Assembly (NCBI GenBank): GCA_003153435.1
Contig: PLYR01000066.1
Location: 16,168-80,167 of the forward strand
Origin: Bacteroidota bacterium
GTDB lineage: Bacteria > Bacteroidota > Bacteroidia > Palsa-965
Direction of reading: 5' to 3'
Length of the DNA stretch: 64,000 bases
Positions 9,002 through 18,646 of the stretch are shown here, piece after piece; within the stretch, counting starts at the first letter, position 1; each line of letters opens with the position of its first letter. The notes under the pieces were generated by a model. It saw only the letters and a list, made by a program, of their open reading frames with translations, did no database searches and had not been told where the DNA came from. The position numbers were made by a program, and so were the translations under genes.

Positions 9002-10090
9002 ATGATAAAATTCAGATATATATTTCTTTTATCCGCGTTGATGTTTTCTCAGGTAAGCAGGGCTCAGAACCTGAATGCTTATTCGGATAAGGTAACTCAA
9101 TACTTTTATATCTTCGACGATGGAAAATTGGTGGAGGCTGAGTACCTCCCTGTAACCCAATCTGCCGTTGGTGGTAATTGCGTTGCATATGTAGACAATT
9201 CTTCAAACTTTAAAATTTACTACGACGGAAATACAAATGTAGAAGCTGATAACGCCCCAGATAAATTTTTTGCTACTGATAATCTGATCGTATATGATTT
9301 TCAAAAAAGACTGAGTGTATTTGAACGGGGGAGGAGTACTTTACTTACCTACCAGCATGGTATTTACGCTGCAGGCGATAGTATGGTTGCCTTTTATGAC
9401 ACGATATCTTATGCGCTGAAATTCTATAAAGACGGAGTCATCAAAGAAGGAGAAGCCTTGTATGACAAATCACCTCCAAAGAGCCTTCAGGTGGGTGATA
9501 ATATCGCTGCCTATGTAAACTACAATGACCTTTTCAAAGTTTATTACAACGATCGATTATACGATCTCGAGTCTGCAGGACCGACACAATATAAGGCCGG
9601 ATGCAATACAGTAGCTTATATTGACAGATACACCCGTAATTTCAAAGTGTTTTATCATGGCAATCTTCTTCAGTTGGAAAGCTTTCCTCCTTCCAGCTTC
9701 AAAGTGGGCGATGACATTGTTGCTTACATTGATAACACGGGTAGTTTCAAGGTTTTTTGCATGGGACAGCTCTATACAGTTCAAACGTATGAACCTCAAT
9801 TCTTTGATGTAACAGATCACATGATCGTTTTTGGAGACGTGCAGAACTTCAATGTTTTTTACGGCGGCAAGACAACTAAGTTGGAAAGTTATAAGCCGGA
9901 AATTTATCAGATGGATTATAATTCCCTTGCTTATATTGACAGTTTTAACAAGATCCGTTTATTTAGTGATGGAGCAATCAAAGATGTAAGTGGCTCTATT
10001 GTGAACTCCTTCCAGCTTACACGCAATGTACTTATGTACTCAACCGATCTGGAGAGTATGCACTTTTACTGCAACGGAAAAAATTATTAG
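9002..10090 (+). CDS. Secreted repeat protein, probable beta-propeller, co-oriented with the dlt-like cassette
   Basis: Signal peptide MIKFRYIFLLSALMFSQVSRAQ followed by roughly 8-9 repeats of about 35-40 aa of the form VGDNxVAYxDxxxxFKVFYxGxLxxLES. Confidence 0.7.
   Translation: MIKFRYIFLLSALMFSQVSRAQNLNAYSDKVTQYFYIFDDGKLVEAEYLPVTQSAVGGNCVAYVDNSSNFKIYYDGNTNVEADNAPDKFFATDNLIVYDFQKRLSVFERGRSTLLTYQHGIYAAGDSMVAFYDTISYALKFYKDGVIKEGEALYDKSPPKSLQVGDNIAAYVNYNDLFKVYYNDRLYDLESAGPTQYKAGCNTVAYIDRYTRNFKVFYHGNLLQLESFPPSSFKVGDDIVAYIDNTGSFKVFCMGQLYTVQTYEPQFFDVTDHMIVFGDVQNFNVFYGGKTTKLESYKPEIYQMDYNSLAYIDSFNKIRLFSDGAIKDVSGSIVNSFQLTRNVLMYSTDLESMHFYCNGKNY
9155..10087 (+). repeat. Protein-level tandem repeats (VAYIDxxxxFKVFYxGxLxxLES units)
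   Basis: e.g. YKAGCNTVAYIDRYTRNFKVFYHGNLLQLESFPPSS / FKVGDDIVAYIDNTGSFKVFCMGQLYTVQTYEPQF / FDVTDHMIVFGDVQNFNVFYGGKTTKLESYKPEI. Confidence 0.75.
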
Positions 10091-10095
10091 AGGAT

Positions 10096-11217
10096 TTAAT
10101 TGTTCAACATAACCGGCATCACCAGCATCAGAATATCTTCAGCTGCTAGCGGTTGTTCGGCAGGAATAAGGATACCTGCGCGGTTCGGTGCGCTCATTTC
10201 AATATTCACCTCATCGCTGTCCAAGTTAGCTACCATATCCATCAGGAAACGGGAGTTGAAACCAATCTCCATATCCTCTCCGGCATAGGAGCAAGTAAGG
10301 CGTTCGTTGGCTTCATTGGAGTAATCCAGGTCTTCTGCAGAGATGTTTAACTCACTTCCAGCCATTTTCAGACGTACCTGGTGGGTGGTTTTGTTTGCGA
10401 AAATGGATACACGTTTGATGGAGCCCAGGAATGCACTACTGTCAATGGTCAGTTTATTAGGATTAACTTTTGGAATGACTGCATCGTAGTTCGGGTATTT
10501 ACCATCTATCAGGCGACAAATAAGGCGGGAAGACCCGAATACAAATTGTGCATTTGTGGCATTGTATTCAGCCTTTACAGTTCCTCCAGCAGCACCGAGA
10601 TTATTCTTGAGCAGATTTAGAGGTTTCTTAGGAAGAATAAATGAAGCAGGGGCAGCGGTCTTAATGTCGCTGCGACGGTATCTCACCAGACGGTGAGCAT
10701 CTGTAGCTACAAAAGTTGCTCCTTCGGGAGAAAACTGAACAAAGACTCCCGACATTACCGGACGGAGTTCATCATTTCCGGTGGCAAAAATGGTTTTGTT
10801 AATAGCAGAGAGAAGCGCTTCGGAATCAATTTCTACAGACGCTCCAGCTTCTACTGTTGGAGCTTTGGGATATTCGTCTCCGTTGTGACCTGTCACTTTG
10901 TATTTTCCATAATCAGATGAAATTTCAATACTGAATTTCTTTAGATCAACGGAAAAAGTAAGAGGTTGTTCAGGGAATGCTTTTAAGGTATCAATGAGAA
11001 GTTTAGCGGGGATCGCAATGACTCCTGAATCTTTGGATTCAACATTCATTGTGGTAGTCATGGTTGTTTCTAAGTCTGATGCAGAAATGGTGAGGTCCTT
11101 CCCGTTAACTTCAAACAAAAAGTTGTCCAGAATAGGAAGTGTATTTGAACTGTTCAGAACCCCATTCAGCGATAAGAGATTTTTCAGCAGTGTGGAACTG
11201 GAAACAATAAATTTCAT
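10096..11217 (-). CDS. dnaN: DNA polymerase III beta subunit (sliding clamp)
   Basis: MKFIVSSSTLLKNLLSLNGVLNSSNTLPILDNFLFE start and C-terminal VMPVMLNN; typical DnaN throughout. Confidence 0.97.
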   Translation of the reverse strand: MKFIVSSSTLLKNLLSLNGVLNSSNTLPILDNFLFEVNGKDLTISASDLETTMTTTMNVESKDSGVIAIPAKLLIDTLKAFPEQPLTFSVDLKKFSIEISSDYGKYKVTGHNGDEYPKAPTVEAGASVEIDSEALLSAINKTIFATGNDELRPVMSGVFVQFSPEGATFVATDAHRLVRYRRSDIKTAAPASFILPKKPLNLLKNNLGAAGGTVKAEYNATNAQFVFGSSRLICRLIDGKYPNYDAVIPKVNPNKLTIDSSAFLGSIKRVSIFANKTTHQVRLKMAGSELNISAEDLDYSNEANERLTCSYAGEDMEIGFNSRFLMDMVANLDSDEVNIEMSAPNRAGILIPAEQPLAAEDILMLVMPVMLNN

Positions 11218-11331
11218 AAGGTGTTGTATTTGATTAATTTGACCTTCATCCAGTTTATACCGGAATGCGAGAGCCTACAAAATTAAATTTATAGTGCAGA
11301 TATGAGGGTAGTATGCAGCCATAGTTTTAAG

Positions 11332-12372
11332 CTATTTTTTAACACCCGGACCTTTATTTGCAAAGTATTCAATATCAGTGAGTAGCTTTCCAAAAACATA
11401 ATATTGGGTGACTACAAATTCATCCTTGTTGATAAGTGTATACATCCTGTCCATATCAAATTTTTCCGGCTTCCCTTTGGCATCCAAAGCTTCCCGGTGA
11501 GGCTCCATTCCGAAGAATCTCAGGTTTGTTACTTTATCATTCCTGTCGGTAATAGTCATTTCATAAAGTGGAGTGGAGCTTAAGATGGAATCTTTCCTAA
11601 AGGTCTGCATATCGTTCAGAAATGTCTCGAAACCAACCCCTTGAAAGTAAGAGAGGTATTGCTTCACCGCTAATGTGTCGATATTCGGATAGTTAGAATT
11701 GTTTTTCAGAAAATGAACTTCAAACAGATTGGGGCGGGAAGATTTGACTTCAAAGGAATTTCCGGCAGCACCTATAAATTGAAGTTTAACAGATTTAATA
11801 TTTGGAGGGAAATAGGAGAATGCTGTTTTATCCCTCCATTCGGCTTCGCTAGTCACATAAACAGGAGTCAGGTATCTGGTTTGACCCTCAATACACATGA
11901 CGAAAGGACGGGACGAATTTTGTTTGGTTTCTGGGTTCACGAGTAGCATATAAGTGCCTTCATCATCCGGAGTTGCTCCTCCGATATAATACATTCTCAC
12001 CAGTTTATCCCCCTGGTATAATTCTATCTTCGTAGCCCCTGAAGCGAGGTTCTTGATTACATTTTCCTGGGCCTGGACCCCCACCATACTTTTGATGGAA
12101 AGGTTTTTGACTACAAACAGAAGGTTAAAGATCCCGTCATTTCTCGCTTTGAATTTCTTGTTTACGGTCCAGTTTCCCTTACTTACTTTTTCTAGTGTAA
12201 CCTGATGCCCTCCCTTATCTGCAAGAAAAATTTTGGTGATCGATGCGGTATCTGCAAAAGCAAAATCACGGAGTTCTTTAGGAACAGTGGTACCGGTATC
12301 CTTCTTCAAAAGATAGATGGTAATGCATGCCAACAACAATACTATCAATAAGGCAATCTGATTTTTTTTCAT
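11332..12372 (-). CDS. DUF4340-like protein
   Basis: N-terminal TM, FAFADTASITKIFLADKGGHQVTLEK; directly downstream of gldG-like gene. Confidence 0.6.
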   Translation of the reverse strand: MKKNQIALLIVLLLACITIYLLKKDTGTTVPKELRDFAFADTASITKIFLADKGGHQVTLEKVSKGNWTVNKKFKARNDGIFNLLFVVKNLSIKSMVGVQAQENVIKNLASGATKIELYQGDKLVRMYYIGGATPDDEGTYMLLVNPETKQNSSRPFVMCIEGQTRYLTPVYVTSEAEWRDKTAFSYFPPNIKSVKLQFIGAAGNSFEVKSSRPNLFEVHFLKNNSNYPNIDTLAVKQYLSYFQGVGFETFLNDMQTFRKDSILSSTPLYEMTITDRNDKVTNLRFFGMEPHREALDAKGKPEKFDMDRMYTLINKDEFVVTQYYVFGKLLTDIEYFANKGPGVKK

Positions 12373-12433
12373 TGTAGGCTTTGATTTAGATAAAGGTTAT
12401 CAGGGGGATGGAGGCGGGGAAAGCATTGCTAAA

Positions 12434-14167
12434 TTACGAACTATATTTCTTTTTACGGATATAATAGCGGGAGATTCCGAAAATAAGGATGAGGAGAATC
12501 GGAACACAGGTATTCACGATTTTCCACTTTAGCTCTTCACTTCTGACTTTCTTCTTATCCAAAAGACGCAACTTGACCTCCCGGGTCCTCACTGAGATCA
12601 GACCCGAGTCGTCACAGAGATAGTTCATACAGTTGAGTAGGAAATTCTTGTTTCCAAAGAGCTGGTTCATATATTTATCCCAGCCCAGTGGAACAATATC
12701 ACCTCGATCTACTTCATTCCGGATAATATCCCCATCGGATACAACAATCATCTTTGTTGGAATTCCTTGTTCACGGAACCCGATTATCTTGCTCTCCCGG
12801 ATGGCAGTAGAAATCCGGTCTTTGTAATTCGATTCAAAAGCTCCTTCCAGTAAGACAGCCACTGGTTGGAATGAATTCCGGAAAAGTTTTTCATTGGGTC
12901 TCATATTCACCATTTCCAGTGAAACGCGGCTGGGTGCTGTAGCTAAACGTGTATATCGGGAAGAGTTTAGCAAAATGGTTTTAGATATTCCCTTGGCTGC
13001 TATCGTGTCTATTCCGCTTACAAATTGGAACTCAATCAGATCGAGATTTTTTACGATCGGATGTTTATTGGTTGGTGAAGGTCCGATAAGGGGAAAGAAG
13101 ATCCAAGGCTCCATCTGAATCCGGGGCTGGGTCCCTGCAATTGCTTTGTTGATTGGGATGCGAGCACATTGCAGGTCCATCAACAGGTTTGCATTCAGTC
13201 TGACCCCGTATTTGAAGAACATATCATCGAGGTTTAGTTTGTTCGGAATGGATAAGGTGTAACCATATCGTCTGAGACTGTCCATTGGAGTGAAAGCAGG
13301 ATCAACAAGCCACAATACCTTTCCTCCATACATGATAAACTGGTCAATAAGAAACTTATCCTTCTCTGAAAAAGCACTATCAGGCTTTGCGATAATGATG
13401 GCTTTATATTTAGGAATGAGGTTAGTGGTATGACCAAGGGTGTCCATAAGGGAATGTACATTCCCATTGATAAGGGTTCGGTCGACACGGTAATATTCGG
13501 CGAGTGAACGTGTGATATCCTTGGTATGAAGAGAGTCGAGCTCTCCATGACCTTCGATGAAAGCAATTTTGGGCTTAAGATCTACTTTTAGTTTACGGAT
13601 GACGTTGGAGAGTTCATATTCCAATCCTTCAATGGAAGCATTTAGTTGTTCCTCAGAACCAATGCCCTTTTGAGTTTTCAGGAGTTGTACAGGGAGTTCC
13701 TTACCCTTGTAGGAAACTAATGCTCCGGGAAACACATACTGTTGCTTGACTCCTGTTTCATCGTTCGATTCTAGGTTGGTGGGTTCAATGCCTTTATCAT
13801 ACAACTGTTTGAAAAGTTCCTTTTGCTGTTTCTTGTCAGGGTTAGCTGTCGGATTGATGAATTCATACTCGATATTGTGAGAATAAGCCCTGAATTCATT
13901 CAGCATTTCTTTGGTCTCGTTTTTTAATCTTACGAAGCCGGAAGGGAAGTCTCCGTCCAGGTAAATCTTGAAATACACTGCATCATTCAGGTTTTTCAGG
14001 AGGTCCTTGGTAACAGGACTGAGTGTATAGCGTTTTTCTTCGGTAAGGTCGAAGCGTTTGAAAACGAATGAGGAGATGAAATTAATAAGCACAATAATCA
14101 CCAGAACCAACATCAGGTTCACCAGATCTCTGCGTTTTTTATTTAGTTTCTTTTGTGCCATTACCAT
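12434..14167 (-). CDS. gldG: Gliding motility-associated ABC transporter substrate-binding protein GldG
   Basis: FDLTEEKRYTLSPVTKDLL, IAFIEGHGELDSLHTKDI, C-terminal TM; downstream of gldF. Start may be the internal ATG at 14161. Confidence 0.88.
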   Translation of the reverse strand: MVMAQKKLNKKRRDLVNLMLVLVIIVLINFISSFVFKRFDLTEEKRYTLSPVTKDLLKNLNDAVYFKIYLDGDFPSGFVRLKNETKEMLNEFRAYSHNIEYEFINPTANPDKKQQKELFKQLYDKGIEPTNLESNDETGVKQQYVFPGALVSYKGKELPVQLLKTQKGIGSEEQLNASIEGLEYELSNVIRKLKVDLKPKIAFIEGHGELDSLHTKDITRSLAEYYRVDRTLINGNVHSLMDTLGHTTNLIPKYKAIIIAKPDSAFSEKDKFLIDQFIMYGGKVLWLVDPAFTPMDSLRRYGYTLSIPNKLNLDDMFFKYGVRLNANLLMDLQCARIPINKAIAGTQPRIQMEPWIFFPLIGPSPTNKHPIVKNLDLIEFQFVSGIDTIAAKGISKTILLNSSRYTRLATAPSRVSLEMVNMRPNEKLFRNSFQPVAVLLEGAFESNYKDRISTAIRESKIIGFREQGIPTKMIVVSDGDIIRNEVDRGDIVPLGWDKYMNQLFGNKNFLLNCMNYLCDDSGLISVRTREVKLRLLDKKKVRSEELKWKIVNTCVPILLILIFGISRYYIRKKKYSS

Positions 14168-14892
14168 TTCCGGCTTTCAACCACCGTTCTTGTTGCAAAG
14201 AGAAAAATCCCTATCAGGCTAATAAAATAAAGCATATCCCGGGTATCAATCACTCCACGGCTCATTGATACATAGTGGGTGTTAATGCTCATGGAAAGAA
14301 GGAATGTATCTGCTTTGTTAAAAAAATCAAGGGAGCTGAGGTTGTCGAATCCAATATAACAGAATGCACAGAAAGCTACAGCCATCACGAAAGAGATGAT
14401 CTGATTGTCACTCAGGGCGGACGCAAAAATGCCGATAGCGACGAATGCCCCTCCAAGGAAGAGTAAACCGATGTAAGATCCCCACATCCCTCCAGTATCA
14501 ATATTGCCTGGAGGACTTCCCAACTGATTCACTGAGTAATAATAGACCAGCGTAGGAAGTAGTGAAAACATGACTAGGATGAGGCCGGCTAGAAATTTTG
14601 CAAATACAATCTGTATATCCAGCAGTGGGCGAGTGAGGAGTAATTCAATGGTTCCGCTCTTCCTTTCTTCTGCAAATGACCGCATTGTGATTGCCGGGAT
14701 AAGGAATAAAAAGACCCAGGGAGCAATTTCAAAGAGGGGATTGATATTCGCATAGCCGTTATGAAGTACATTGGAGTCTACAGAAAAAACCCACATGAAA
14801 AGTCCGAGGACCAGCAGGAAGACTACTATAACCACATAGCCGATCAGTGAACTTAAAAAGCTTTTGATCTCTTTCTTTAGGAGTGCGTACAT
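14161..14892 (-). CDS. gldF: Gliding motility-associated ABC transporter permease GldF
   Basis: MYALLKKEIKSFLSSLIGYVVI, AITMRSFAEERKSGTIELLLTRP motif, six TM-like segments. Confidence 0.9.
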   Translation of the reverse strand: MYALLKKEIKSFLSSLIGYVVIVVFLLVLGLFMWVFSVDSNVLHNGYANINPLFEIAPWVFLFLIPAITMRSFAEERKSGTIELLLTRPLLDIQIVFAKFLAGLILVMFSLLPTLVYYYSVNQLGSPPGNIDTGGMWGSYIGLLFLGGAFVAIGIFASALSDNQIISFVMAVAFCAFCYIGFDNLSSLDFFNKADTFLLSMSINTHYVSMSRGVIDTRDMLYFISLIGIFLFATRTVVESRKW

Positions 14893-14944
14893 AATTCAGC
14901 GCAAATTTAGCATTAAAAGCCGAAATAGATATATTTACACTCAC

Positions 14945-16021
14945 GTGGAAAAAGACAGCTCCCAACGCATATTCGGATTAGATATCCTGCGGACCCTTGC
15001 AATTATTCTTGTCCTCCTCGGGCATAGCTCGGGTATCATCTGTCCTGCATTTCCTGCATTTCCTTGGATTCCAATACCCGATGGAGTAGACCTGTTCTTT
15101 GTGCTGAGTGGATTTCTGGTAGGAGGGATCCTGATGGATGGGATCAGGAGCGATGGCCAATGGAGTTTTACGGATTTGCGTCAATTTATACGGAGAAGAT
15201 GGTTTCGCACACTCCCGAATTATTTTCTCTTCTTATTCATTAATATTATTCTCGTCAACCAGGGGGTCATTTTCGGGGAGCTTAACCGGCACCTAATTAC
15301 CTTCTTTTTCTTTCTCCAGAATTTTCACATTACCTATTTTGATCTGTTTACGGAGTCCTGGAGCCTTTCCGTGGAAGAGTGGTTTTATCTCTCCTTTCCG
15401 ATCCTATGCTTTCTGTCCTTAAAGTTAAGGAAGGTGAAGTTTAGCTCCGTTTCATTACCATTAATCATTAGTGGTTATTTACTCTTCCCCCTTCTTTACC
15501 GCATCCTAACCGCAGGAAGTATAACTACTGATGAGCACTATGAGCTTTTCTTCCGGAAGTTAGTGCTGACCAGACTTGATAGCATAGGTTTTGGAATTCT
15601 GGCGGCATGGTTCAAACGCTGGCGCCCTGTATTTTGGCAGCGTTTTCGGCTTGTGGCTTTCTTTACCGGGATTGTTCTTTTGTTCTTTCTTTGCCGCATG
15701 CATACCATGCCAGCGACTTTTTATCTGAAAACACTTCATCTGACGCTTCTTCCCCTCTCTATAGCCATATTGCTGCCAGCCTTGGATAGTGTGAAAACGG
15801 AGAAGTTGCCGGGTAAACCCTTTGCTTTTATCTCCCGGATTTCCTATTCAATGTATTTCTGCAACAGCCTGATATTTCAGATTTATTACCATTACTTTCA
15901 TCCTGAAACAACAATAATTCGTTTAGTATCTTTTGCAGGGTGCTGGTTCGCAATCATTTTGATATCCTGGTTGAACTTCAGCTTCTTTGAACGTCCGCTT
16001 ACCGGGCTCCGGGATAAGTGA
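14945..16021 (+). CDS. Acyltransferase family 3 (OafA/YrhL-like) membrane protein
   Basis: GLDILRTLAIILVLLGHSSG...FFVLSGFLVGGIL; GTG start at 14945 preferred over the ORF-track start at 14864, which overlaps gldF. Confidence 0.85.
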   Translation: MEKDSSQRIFGLDILRTLAIILVLLGHSSGIICPAFPAFPWIPIPDGVDLFFVLSGFLVGGILMDGIRSDGQWSFTDLRQFIRRRWFRTLPNYFLFLFINIILVNQGVIFGELNRHLITFFFFLQNFHITYFDLFTESWSLSVEEWFYLSFPILCFLSLKLRKVKFSSVSLPLIISGYLLFPLLYRILTAGSITTDEHYELFFRKLVLTRLDSIGFGILAAWFKRWRPVFWQRFRLVAFFTGIVLLFFLCRMHTMPATFYLKTLHLTLLPLSIAILLPALDSVKTEKLPGKPFAFISRISYSMYFCNSLIFQIYYHYFHPETTIIRLVSFAGCWFAIILISWLNFSFFERPLTGLRDK

Positions 16022-16070
16022 TAATCTGATTTTTTTTATAATTAAAAAAAGGAGAATTTAGCAGCTCTAA

Positions 16071-17399
16071 ATGGTTGAACACAAGTTTATGAAAGTATTG
16101 AAATTTGGAGGAACCTCCGTAGGATCCCCGGAGCGGATGAAAAAACTGGTTCCGTTGATTCAGGCCCCTGAGCCTAAGATTGTTGTGCTCTCTGCGATGA
16201 GTGGGACAACGAATAGCCTGGTCGAAATCTCCAAGGCTCTTCATGACGGACAACCCGGACAAGCCAAACAGCTTATCGGTATTCTGGAAGCGAAGTATAA
16301 AGAAGTCGTAAAGGCACTCTATACAAAAACAGAATCCCTTCAAAAAGGAAGTGAACTTATCAAAACCCATTTTGAATATCTGAACTCCTTTTGCCTGAAC
16401 CCATTCGGCAATAAGGAAGAAAAGGCTATTCTCGCCCAGGGAGAACTGTTATCGACAGCCCTAGTGCATTATTACCTTGAAGAAGTAGGTATTCCTTCAG
16501 TATTGCTCCCTGCTCTGAATTTTATGCGCATAGACGATAATGAAGAGCCAGATCTGCATTATATTGAGGAGCATATTCAGAAAGAACTGAGCAGGCATCC
16601 TTCTGTTCCTGTTTATATCACTCAGGGTTATATTTGCAGGAATGTGTTCGGTGAAATAGACAACCTGAAACGAGGAGGAAGTGATTATACGGGCACACTC
16701 ATTGGTGCTGCCATACAAGCGGAGGAGATTCAGATCTGGACTGATATTGACGGGATGCACAATAACGATCCAAGGGTTGTAGAGAAGACACATCCTGTAA
16801 CTGAATTGTCTTTTGATGAAGCGGCCGAGCTTGCCTATTTCGGGGCCAAGATTCTGCATCCTACTTGTGTTCTCCCGGCACAGTTGCGTAAGATCCCAGT
16901 GAGGTTACTCAATACTATGCAGCCTCAAGCAAAGGGCACATTGATTTCTGAAAAGAACAGCGGAGCAAGTTTTACCGCTGTCGCAGCTAAAGATGATATC
17001 ACTGCAATAAAGATCAAATCTGGACGAATGTTGCTGGCATATGGTTTCCTGCGTTCCGTATTCGAGGTTTTTGAAAGGTATAAAACCCCGATCGACATGA
17101 TTGCCACCTCTGAGGTCGCCGTTTCGCTTACTATAGATAATACTAGAAACCTGAAGAGTATTCTGACTGAATTAAGAGAAATTGCAACCGTGGATGTAGA
17201 TTCAGAGCTCAGCATTATTTGTGTGGTTGGAAATTTTACTGCCGAAAAGGAGGGATCTGCCTTCCGAATACTTCAGTCTATGAAGGAAATTCCAATCCGA
17301 ATGATTTCCTATGGAGGAAGTGAGCATAATGTCAGTATCCTTGTTAAAACGTCACATAAAAAAGCTGCACTCGTTGCCCTCAATAAGGGATTGTTCTAA
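16071..17399 (+). CDS. lysC: Aspartate kinase
   Basis: MKVLKFGGTSVGSPERM, GSDYTGTLIGAAI, C-terminal ACT regions; internal ATG at 16089 is the likely start. Confidence 0.94.
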   Translation: MVEHKFMKVLKFGGTSVGSPERMKKLVPLIQAPEPKIVVLSAMSGTTNSLVEISKALHDGQPGQAKQLIGILEAKYKEVVKALYTKTESLQKGSELIKTHFEYLNSFCLNPFGNKEEKAILAQGELLSTALVHYYLEEVGIPSVLLPALNFMRIDDNEEPDLHYIEEHIQKELSRHPSVPVYITQGYICRNVFGEIDNLKRGGSDYTGTLIGAAIQAEEIQIWTDIDGMHNNDPRVVEKTHPVTELSFDEAAELAYFGAKILHPTCVLPAQLRKIPVRLLNTMQPQAKGTLISEKNSGASFTAVAAKDDITAIKIKSGRMLLAYGFLRSVFEVFERYKTPIDMIATSEVAVSLTIDNTRNLKSILTELREIATVDVDSELSIICVVGNFTAEKEGSAFRILQSMKEIPIRMISYGGSEHNVSILVKTSHKKAALVALNKGLF

Positions 17400-17420
17400 A
17401 CAGAATTCATTTATCTTGCT

Positions 17421-18587
17421 ATGTTTCCAAAAAAAGTGTTTGAGTCATTTCAGAATATTCCTACTCCGTTTTACTACTATGACCTGGAGGTGTTGAAAGA
17501 AGGCCTTAGAAGGATAAAAGCAGAGTCAGAACCTCATGGATATCAGGTTCACTATGCGCTCAAGGCCAATCCCAATATAACTATTTTGAACATTGTAAAG
17601 GGGTATGGTCTTGGAGCTGACTGTGTGAGTGGGAATGAAGTGAAAAGAGCCATCGAAGCAGGTTTTGACCCCAGGCATATTGTATTTGCGGGAGTAGGAA
17701 AGAGCGATGAAGAGATCACCTATGCGATTGGATGTGGGATCTTTTGTTTTAATTGCGAATCAATGCAGGAATTGGAAGTGATTCATAAACTGGCTGTCAA
17801 AGCAGGGAAAAAAGCACGTATAGCACTTAGGATAAACCCGAACGTGAATGCGAATACCCATAAATACATCACTACCGGACTAGAAGAAAATAAATTCGGG
17901 ATCAACCTCTGGGAACTGGAGAGTGTGATGGAGCGTTTGCCTGAGCTCAAATCCCTCGAACTTATCGGTCTTCACTTTCATATCGGTTCACAGATCACTG
18001 ATCTGACTTCCTTCAAGTCACTCTGCCTGCGTGTCAATGAAATTCAGGGGTGGTTTGTAAGCAGGAATATAAAAATTGAGCATATCAATGTTGGCGGAGG
18101 GTTGGGCGTAGATTATCACGAGCCGGACAAGAATCAATATCCCGATTTCAAAGCCTACTTCTCACTCTTTCATGAATTCCTCGAGGTAAGACCAGGGCAA
18201 CAGGTACATTTTGAATTGGGAAGAGCCGTTGTAGCACAATGCGGAACACTTGTTTCCAAAGTGCTGTACATCAAGAAAGGTCAAAACACTAATTTTGCAA
18301 TATTGGATGCTGGCATTACGGAGCTGATCCGTCCTGCCTTGTATCAATCCTATCATTCCATTGATAACCTTAGCAAAAAGTTTATGCCGGCAGGATCCGT
18401 TCCTGTATTGCGTTATGATGTGGTGGGTCCGATCTGTGAATCCTCTGACTGTTTCCGAAAGGCAGTCGATTTGCCGGAGACTGAAAGAGGAGACCTGATT
18501 GCCATTCGCACTGCAGGTGCCTATGGAGAAGTTATGGCTTCTTCCTATAATCTCAGAGACCGTGTCAAGGCTTTTTATTCTGCGTGA
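17421..18587 (+). CDS. lysA: Diaminopimelate decarboxylase
   Basis: FYYYDLEVLKE...VHYALKANPN (PLP Lys), HFHIGSQI, VGPICESSDCF. Confidence 0.96.
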   Translation: MFPKKVFESFQNIPTPFYYYDLEVLKEGLRRIKAESEPHGYQVHYALKANPNITILNIVKGYGLGADCVSGNEVKRAIEAGFDPRHIVFAGVGKSDEEITYAIGCGIFCFNCESMQELEVIHKLAVKAGKKARIALRINPNVNANTHKYITTGLEENKFGINLWELESVMERLPELKSLELIGLHFHIGSQITDLTSFKSLCLRVNEIQGWFVSRNIKIEHINVGGGLGVDYHEPDKNQYPDFKAYFSLFHEFLEVRPGQQVHFELGRAVVAQCGTLVSKVLYIKKGQNTNFAILDAGITELIRPALYQSYHSIDNLSKKFMPAGSVPVLRYDVVGPICESSDCFRKAVDLPETERGDLIAIRTAGAYGEVMASSYNLRDRVKAFYSA

Positions 18588-18646
18588 CAAAGCCTAGCCA
18601 GCTCTCAAATTATAGTGTATTTTTGCCTTAATCCTCAAAACAAACT

